A stretch of DNA of 18,026 bases from positions 1-18,026 of the forward strand of contig NZ_CAMYPD010000046.1 of assembly GCF_947286155.1 (NCBI RefSeq), in the 5' to 3' direction. Each line of letters begins with the position of its first letter. Within the stretch, counting starts at the first letter, position 1. Made by a program: the position numbers and the translations under genes. Below, in pieces: positions 12,893 through 18,026 of the stretch. The notes beneath the pieces are model-generated. The model saw only the letters and a list, made by a program, of their open reading frames with translations, did not search any database and was not told the origin of the DNA. The stretch is from an uncultured Tessaracoccus sp. (GTDB lineage Bacteria; Actinomycetota; Actinomycetes; Propionibacteriales; Propionibacteriaceae).

Positions 12893-13843
12893 ATGATGTC
12901 CCTAGCTACAGCAACAACTACTTCTGTTCTCGACGATGACACTCCTCAAGCTCCCACTCGCTCTCCGCGACGCTGGCCTGTGGGGAGAATCGTTGCTTGG
13001 ACGGCGATGGCGCTGATCATCTTCGTCAGCCTGTTCCCTTTCTACTGGATGCTTCGAACTGCGCTTTCTTCTAACCACGCGCTGTACGCAGGCTCGACGA
13101 GTTGGCTACCTGTGGAGTTCAATACTGGCGGGTTTGCACGAGTGCTCGGATTACAAAGCGCTGAAGAATCGCTGGCGCAAGGCGGTTCTGGTCAGCAGGT
13201 CCAGTTCTGGCGCTATCTCGTGAACAGTTTCCTCGTCGCCACGATGGTTACCATCGGCCAGGTGTTCTTCTCAGCTACGGCAGCGTACGCGTTCTCGAGG
13301 CTGCGCTGGAAGGGGAGGAACTTGGTGTACGCCTTGTTCTTGGGTGGACTGATGGTGCCTACCATCTTCACGTTCCTGCCCAACTTCGTGCTGATTAAGG
13401 AACTCGGCCTTATTGATACTCTGCTCGGAATCTCCTTGCCGACCATGTTGATGGCGCCGTTTACCGTGTTCTTCCTCCGGCAGTTCTTCATGAACGTCCC
13501 CATCGAAGTTGAAGAAGCTGCGCTCATTGATGGCTCTAGCAAGCTTGGAAACTTCTTCCGCCTCATCGTCCCCATGTCCGCAGCGCCCATCGCTACGGTG
13601 TCGCTGTTGACCTTCATCACGTCGTGGAATGACTACTTCTGGCCGCTCATGGTTTCCTACTCGGAGCGGTCCACAGTGCTGACTGTCGGTCTTGGCATCT
13701 TCCGAGCGCAGACCCCGCAGACTGGTCCGGACTGGTCTGGCTTGATGGCCGCGACACTCATCGCCGCGTTGCCGATGTTGGTGCTGTTTGCTTGCTTCGC
13801 CAAACGCATTGTTAATTCCATTGGCTTCACCGGAATCAAGTGA
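12893..13843 (+). CDS. Sugar ABC transporter permease (MalG type)
   Basis: 316-residue partner permease with about six membrane helices (the first near 32-55) and the EAA loop EEAALIDGSSKLG from about 207, followed by FFRLIVPMSAAP. The C-terminal segment around GLMAATLIAALPMLVLFACFA is typical of MalG. Two adjacent ATG codons (12893 and 12896) can serve as the start; the GAGG at 12886-12889 is better spaced for the second, which would give 315 residues. There are about 45 residues of extra periplasmic loop after helix 1 (Ser/Gln/Gly-rich, about 85-105), common in this family. Its stop lies 11 bases before the binding-protein ATG. Confidence 0.93.
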   Translation: MMSLATATTTSVLDDDTPQAPTRSPRRWPVGRIVAWTAMALIIFVSLFPFYWMLRTALSSNHALYAGSTSWLPVEFNTGGFARVLGLQSAEESLAQGGSGQQVQFWRYLVNSFLVATMVTIGQVFFSATAAYAFSRLRWKGRNLVYALFLGGLMVPTIFTFLPNFVLIKELGLIDTLLGISLPTMLMAPFTVFFLRQFFMNVPIEVEEAALIDGSSKLGNFFRLIVPMSAAPIATVSLLTFITSWNDYFWPLMVSYSERSTVLTVGLGIFRAQTPQTGPDWSGLMAATLIAALPMLVLFACFAKRIVNSIGFTGIK

Positions 13844-13854
13844 GGAAACGTATC

Positions 13855-15225
13855 ATGAAACAACGTCGCAACCTCATTCGCGCTGCCGCGACTGGCGCTA
13901 TCACAACTCTGATTTTGGCTGCTGGCTGCTCTGCTCAACCCACCGAGGGCGCAGATGATAGATCCATTGAGTACTGGCTGTGGGACTCAGCGCAACAGCC
14001 AGGGTATCAGCGGTGCGCAGACCAATTCGAGCAGCAGAACCCCGATCTCAGAATTCGGATCAAGCAGTTTAGCTGGGACGATTACTGGAGCAAACTCACC
14101 GCAGGGTTTGTTGCCGATCAAGCGCCGGATGTATTTACCAACCATCTCAAACAATTTCCTCAGTATGTGGACCTTGACGTTCTACTTCCGCTCGACGAAC
14201 TCGAGCCCACGAAGGGGATCAAAGATTCTGACTACGCGGGTGACCTGGCGGAACTTTGGAAAGGTCAAGATGGGCACCGCTATGGTGCTCCCAAAGACTG
14301 GGATACGGTCGGCTACTTCTATGACAAGAACGTCACCGATGCTGCTGGTATCACCGAAGAACAACTACGTACTATGACCTGGAACCCTGACGACGGCGGA
14401 ACATTCGAGGAGATCATCGCTCACCTCACCGTTGATAAGAACGGGATTCGTGGTGACGAACCAGGATTCGACAAGAATAATGTGCAGATCTTTGGTTTAG
14501 CGTCCGAAGGGGCGGGGGGCGACACCTTCGGGCAGACACAGTGGTCGCTCTACACTGGATCACTGCCGAATTGGGAACCGACTGACCAAAATCCTTGGGC
14601 AACGAAGTTCCGATTCGACGATCCTGAGTTTCAGAAAACCGTCCAGTGGTACTTTGGCTTGGCTGACAAAGGCTATATGCCGAAGTACGATACCTTTGGT
14701 GGGCTGACTGGAAGTTACCAGCAGTGGGCAGCAGGTAGGGCTGTACTTGCCCCCAATGGGTCTTGGATGATTTCCAGCTTCACGTCGCAAGCCAAGGCCG
14801 ATCTCCATATCGCCCCCACTCCCGTGGGTCCATCAGGGAAACGGAGCTCAATGTTTAATGGGCTGGCGGATTCTATTACCAGATTTACGGATAATCCTGA
14901 AGGTTCGGCACGTTGGGTGGCGTATCTTTCTGGGGCAGAGTGCCAGAACATCATTGCCGAGGCCGGAGTTGTTTTCCCCGCTAGAACCGAAGCAACTGAA
15001 CGTTCACTTGCTGTCCGCAAGGAGGCTGGCCTCGACGTCACCGCATTCACGACACACGTCGATGAGGGCACTACTCAACTCATGCCGGTCACTCGTCAGG
15101 CAGCCGATATCTCTGCACTCACTATTCCCCAGATGGAAGCCATCTACACTGGGAAGGAGGATGCATCTTCTCTCACCGATCTCAACGCGCAGTTGAACAG
15201 CTTGTTGGAGCTGACTGACTCATGA
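13855..15225 (+). CDS. Sugar ABC transporter substrate-binding lipoprotein
   Basis: 456-residue extracellular solute-binding protein (family 1) that captures the sugar and hands it to the permeases. Signal sequence 1-24 with a basic start (KQRR) and lipobox L-A-A-G-C, lipidated Cys25. The N-lobe shows the usual pattern: YWLWDS, a QFEQQNPDLRI strand, DDYWSKLTAGFVADQAPDVF, and later DTVGYFYDKNV; the C-lobe includes GSYQQWAAGRAVLAPNGSWM. I chose the ATG at 13855, preceded by GAGGAAA, over the GTG at 13840 that overlaps the permease end. Placing the binding protein after the permeases is less common than before them. It overlaps the ROK gene by four bases (ATGA). The exact sugar is not readable from sequence. 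Confidence 0.93.
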   Translation: MKQRRNLIRAAATGAITTLILAAGCSAQPTEGADDRSIEYWLWDSAQQPGYQRCADQFEQQNPDLRIRIKQFSWDDYWSKLTAGFVADQAPDVFTNHLKQFPQYVDLDVLLPLDELEPTKGIKDSDYAGDLAELWKGQDGHRYGAPKDWDTVGYFYDKNVTDAAGITEEQLRTMTWNPDDGGTFEEIIAHLTVDKNGIRGDEPGFDKNNVQIFGLASEGAGGDTFGQTQWSLYTGSLPNWEPTDQNPWATKFRFDDPEFQKTVQWYFGLADKGYMPKYDTFGGLTGSYQQWAAGRAVLAPNGSWMISSFTSQAKADLHIAPTPVGPSGKRSSMFNGLADSITRFTDNPEGSARWVAYLSGAECQNIIAEAGVVFPARTEATERSLAVRKEAGLDVTAFTTHVDEGTTQLMPVTRQAADISALTIPQMEAIYTGKEDASSLTDLNAQLNSLLELTDS

Positions 15226-16322
15226 CCTCCACATCCCGTCGGACGCTGCATGACCTCGACCAGAATTCGCGGCGCATGTTGCAGTTGGTGCTGCAACACG
15301 GCCCAATTCCTCGTCGGGATCTCACACGGCTCTCCGGCCTCAGCATGCCATCGTTGACTCGCCTGACCCGCCCGCTCGTGCTGGAAGGGTATCTCGAAGA
15401 ACTGGAGCCCGAACCGACCGCTTTAGGGAGGCCCACACAGCCGTTAGCCCTGCGTGATGGGTCGGCGCTGGTGCTCGGTGTCAAGGTTGTTCCTGGAGCG
15501 CTGCACGCCGTCGTTACCGGATTGCGCGGGAAGGTGCGAACCACGGTGGTGCGGCCAGCGGATACCTCATCGCCTGCGACGACAGTCAGCGCTCTTGCAG
15601 CACTAGCTCGGGAGTTGCGCACTACCGACGAGTTGTTGGCCGTAGGTGTGAGTCTTGCCGGTGCGGTTGATCCTTTTGGCACGGTGCGCAGTGCTGTGCT
15701 GTTGGGCTGGCCGAAGTGCAACTTCTCTAGCCAGGTGACTGAGGCGACCGGGTTGCCCTGTACTACCGCAAACGACGTCGATGCGTTGACGCTGGCGCAG
15801 CACTGGGTGGGCCTTGGCCGAGGCACAGAGAATCTCACTGTGCTCACCCTCGGGTCCGGTGTTGGTGCCGGAGCTGTTGTGGGTGGAACGTTGGCGGTCG
15901 GCTATGAAGGATTCAACGGCATGGTTGGCGATCTGTGGTGTAGAGACGGACGCAGGTATCATGAGGTGCTGTCTACAGCAGGGATCGTGCAGCGAGCCAG
16001 CGCCGCCGCAGGAAAAAGCCTCACTGTCGAAGATCTTCGCATGGGCTTAGAGCCACTCGCCGAGCCCGTTTTAGCAGATGCTGCTCGCGTACTTGCCGAT
16101 CTCGTTATCCTCGCACGGCATACCTGGGGCCCTGAGCGCATTGTGCTGTCTGGAGAAGGTATCTGGCTGCTTGACCGGCACTGGAACCAGTTTCAGGAGA
16201 GTCTCGACTGGCGTGCCCTACACGACGTGGATCCGCCGGAGATCTTGGTGAAACAGCTGGAGTTCACCGATTGGGCGCGAGGTGCGGCGGGGCTTGCCAT
16301 TAGGCTCCTGCTGGAGCCCTGA
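15222..16322 (+). CDS. ROK-family transcriptional regulator
   Basis: 366-residue regulator: an N-terminal winged helix (about 20-62, with GPIPRRDLTRLSGLSMPSLTR as the HTH), then a ROK sugar-sensing domain. Probably the local repressor of the alpha-galactoside operon, binding the repeat at 9720-9762 and released by a sugar; this is inferred from position. The ROK domain is recognisable (TANDVDAL, GSGVGAGAVVGG) but the zinc-binding signature CxCGxxGCxE and its EIGH His are missing; the corresponding region reads GMVGDLWCRDGRRYHE. The kinase phosphate motif is also absent, as expected for a regulator. The ATG overlaps the binding-protein stop (ATGA). It is followed by dusB after 34 bases with no obvious terminator. 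Confidence 0.9.
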   Translation: MTSTSRRTLHDLDQNSRRMLQLVLQHGPIPRRDLTRLSGLSMPSLTRLTRPLVLEGYLEELEPEPTALGRPTQPLALRDGSALVLGVKVVPGALHAVVTGLRGKVRTTVVRPADTSSPATTVSALAALARELRTTDELLAVGVSLAGAVDPFGTVRSAVLLGWPKCNFSSQVTEATGLPCTTANDVDALTLAQHWVGLGRGTENLTVLTLGSGVGAGAVVGGTLAVGYEGFNGMVGDLWCRDGRRYHEVLSTAGIVQRASAAAGKSLTVEDLRMGLEPLAEPVLADAARVLADLVILARHTWGPERIVLSGEGIWLLDRHWNQFQESLDWRALHDVDPPEILVKQLEFTDWARGAAGLAIRLLLEP

Positions 16323-16356
16323 GGCATGCTTGGGTGGTTTCGATGTGAGGAGTTCC

Positions 16357-17499
16357 ATGACCAAAGCACTGCATCTTCATGCGCCCAGCCGCCGGGATGC
16401 TGTGGTGGTGGACCTTCCTGTGGTGTTGGCACCAATGGCCGGCGTGACGAATGCTGCGTACCGGCAGCTGTGCCGCGAGCAAGGTGCAGGGCTGTATGTC
16501 TGCGAGATGATCACTTCGCGGGCGCTCGTGTGCGGTGATCCGAAGACCCGCACCATGCTTCAGTTCGACCCTGGTGAGAAGATCCGCTCCGTCCAGCTCT
16601 ACGGCGTAGACGCCGACGTGATGGCCGACGCGGCCCGCATCCTCGCTCGAGAATTCGACGTCAACCACATCGACCTCAACTTCGGGTGCCCCGTGCCGAA
16701 AGTGACCCGGCGCGGTGGGGGCGGGGTGCTGCCGTACAAGCGCGATCGCCTGCGTGCCATCATCCGCTCCACCGTCCGCGCCGCTGACGAGTTCGGCATT
16801 CCGGTCACCATTAAAACCCGCATCGGCATCGACGACGATCACGAGACCTTCATGGACGCAGGCTGCATCGCCCAAGAGGAAGGCGCCGCAGCTATTGCGC
16901 TGCATGGACGCACCGTCGCACAGGCATACTCCGGGGAGGCCGACTGGACTCGTATCGCCGAGCTCAAACAGGCCGTCGACATTCCGGTGCTCGGTAACGG
17001 GGACATTTGGGAAGCCGAAGACGCGCTGAAGATGATGGACGAAACCGGGTGCGACGGCGTGGTGATCGGGCGAGGGTGCCTCGGCCGCCCTTGGCTCTTT
17101 GGCGACCTCGCTGCCGCATTTCAGGGCAGCCCCAACCGCAAGCGCCCCACACTGGGCCAGGTCGGGCAGATGATCCTCCGTCACGCTGAATTGCTGCAGG
17201 GCTACTTCGGTGAACGTGGGCTCGTCGATTTGCGCAAGCACATGGCGTGGTACTTCAAGGGCTATCCGGTGGGGGAGCTGCGTCGGGAGTTCGCGATGGT
17301 CTCGACGATGGAAGAGCTCCAGCAACTCGTGGCACGTCTCGATGCGGACGCGGAGTTCCCCGTCGCAGAGCTCGGCACGCCACGCGGCAGGCAGGGGAGC
17401 CCTCGTGGCAAAGTGGTGTTGCCACATGGGTGGTACGACGACACTAGCGGCTGCGAGTTGAATCTCCAGGAAGCAGAACTGGACGTCAGCGGAGGGTGA
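16357..17499 (+). CDS. dusB: tRNA-dihydrouridine synthase
   Basis: FMN-dependent reduction of uridine to dihydrouridine in tRNA D-loops. 380 residues from the ATG at 16357, preceded by GAGGAG four to five bases upstream; the longer frame beginning at 16282 overlaps the ROK gene and lacks family similarity. Visible motifs: LAPMAGVTNAAYR (24-36), NFGCP with catalytic Cys111, RRGGGGVLP just after, the phosphate-binding VLGNGDIW and GVVIGRGCLGRPWLF. A C-terminal helical domain follows. The last ~45 residues are an additional Gly/Pro-rich tail. The specificity class (B versus others) is inferred from length and actinobacterial usage. It is followed by dgt after four bases. Confidence 0.92.
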   Translation: MTKALHLHAPSRRDAVVVDLPVVLAPMAGVTNAAYRQLCREQGAGLYVCEMITSRALVCGDPKTRTMLQFDPGEKIRSVQLYGVDADVMADAARILAREFDVNHIDLNFGCPVPKVTRRGGGGVLPYKRDRLRAIIRSTVRAADEFGIPVTIKTRIGIDDDHETFMDAGCIAQEEGAAAIALHGRTVAQAYSGEADWTRIAELKQAVDIPVLGNGDIWEAEDALKMMDETGCDGVVIGRGCLGRPWLFGDLAAAFQGSPNRKRPTLGQVGQMILRHAELLQGYFGERGLVDLRKHMAWYFKGYPVGELRREFAMVSTMEELQQLVARLDADAEFPVAELGTPRGRQGSPRGKVVLPHGWYDDTSGCELNLQEAELDVSGG

Positions 17500-17503
17500 G
17501 ACA

Positions 17504-18026
17504 GTGAACGAGCCATTGCCGAGGGCCAAACAGTGGGCTAACACCATGCGTGGGCATGGCGACGAGTTGGTCACTGCCCACGCCACGAGCCACGTCGGAC
17601 CTGCCGCGAACGTGCAGCGCGGGCGTGAATTCCGCGAGGACGTGGAGCGCCGCACGCTCGACGCCAACGCCACCTTCGCTGAAGGGGCGGGCAACCGTGC
17701 AAGGCCAGAAGAACCCGACCCGTTCCGCACCTGTTTCGAGCGCGACCGCGACAGGATCGTGCATTCGACGGCCTTCCGCCGGCTCGCGGGGAAGACGCAG
17801 GTGGTGGTGTACCCGACGGATCACCAACGCACGCGACTCACACACGCGCTCGAGGTAGCACAGTGTGCCGTCGCCATGGCGCGGGGAATCGGCGTCAACG
17901 TTGCGCTGGTCGACGCCATCGCGCTCGGCCACGACTGCGGCCACGGGCCCGGCGGGCACGCGAGCGAGGACGCGTTCGATCTGTTCATCGAGGGTGGCTA
18001 CGACCACGGCCCCTGGGGTGCGGATG
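17504..18026 (+). CDS. dgt: Deoxyguanosinetriphosphate triphosphohydrolase (partial, 3' end outside window)
   Basis: HD-domain dNTP triphosphohydrolase that removes tripolyphosphate from dGTP and related dNTPs and so helps set dNTP pools. The first 174 codons are visible: a variable N-terminal region (about 1-75), then AFRRLAGKTQV and RTRLTHALEVAQ with His114, and the HD motif in LGHDCGHGPGGHASEDAF (His143, Asp144, His147). These are the metal-binding residues of the family, so it looks intact to the window edge. The GTG start is preceded by GGAGG eight bases upstream and follows the dusB stop by four bases, implying coupled expression. The C-terminus and the final HD-domain Asp are not in view. 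Confidence 0.93.
   Translation, partial: MNEPLPRAKQWANTMRGHGDELVTAHATSHVGPAANVQRGREFREDVERRTLDANATFAEGAGNRARPEEPDPFRTCFERDRDRIVHSTAFRRLAGKTQVVVYPTDHQRTRLTHALEVAQCAVAMARGIGVNVALVDAIALGHDCGHGPGGHASEDAFDLFIEGGYDHGPWGAD

Noticed and set aside
17337..17357. A TCTCGATGCGG match to the REP-like unit inside dusB
   Set aside because: It lacks the hairpin and the TACTCAAC part, and it encodes the normal protein sequence; coincidence.
16300..17730. Long minus-strand open frame opposite dusB and dgt
   Set aside because: A high-GC shadow frame: the plus-strand proteins have full catalytic motifs and the antisense product resembles nothing.

Overview
The window looks like a chromosomal segment of a high-GC Gram-positive actinobacterium. 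The protein set fits: a long actinobacterial LeuA, hexameric-type citrate synthase, uppS next to recO, and a znu/zur locus next to recO. Several genes also have a -10 hexamer 6-7 bases before the start codon and no ribosome binding site, the leaderless arrangement common in Actinobacteria. A Propionibacteriaceae-like host (Tessaracoccus-type) is my best guess, but this is inference from style and gene order, not a database match.

Layout. 1-879 (minus): a partial secreted protein and an upstream lipoprotein, overlapping, both of unknown function. 880-1237: a gene-free stretch with three REP-like palindromic units and a perfect 24-bp inverted repeat. 1238-2971 (minus): leuA, preceded by a 24-residue leader ORF with three consecutive CTT leucine codons and an 11-bp hairpin, a probable leucine attenuator. 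3211-4536 (plus): citrate synthase. 4548-5312 (minus) and 5343-6065 (plus): uppS and recO, divergent across 30 bp. 6070-9292 (minus): znuA-znuC-znuB-zur, a tightly overlapping zinc-uptake operon with its own regulator; znuA has a textbook promoter overlapped by a Zur-like palindrome. 9357-9641 (plus): a small ABM-type protein.

9642-16322 (plus) is an alpha-galactoside utilisation operon: a strong promoter with a perfect 17-bp inverted-repeat operator, a GH36 alpha-galactosidase, two CUT1-type permeases, a lipoprotein binding protein and a ROK-family regulator. It has no ATPase gene, so the transporter presumably borrows one encoded elsewhere. By eye its GC content is lower than that of its flanks. 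dusB and the start of dgt follow on the same strand; dgt runs off the window.

Working together: the zinc operon imports Zn(II) (His/Asp-rich ZnuA, His-tailed ZnuB) under Zur control; the sugar operon binds, imports and hydrolyses alpha-galactosides under the ROK protein; leuA is controlled by leucine supply. The remaining genes are housekeeping (TCA cycle, polyprenyl carrier, recombination, tRNA modification, dNTP control). I saw no rRNA, tRNA, CRISPR array, transposase or prophage gene. The most noteworthy items are the leuA leader, the REP/inverted-repeat cluster, the histidine expansions across the znu operon and the alpha-galactosidase operator.
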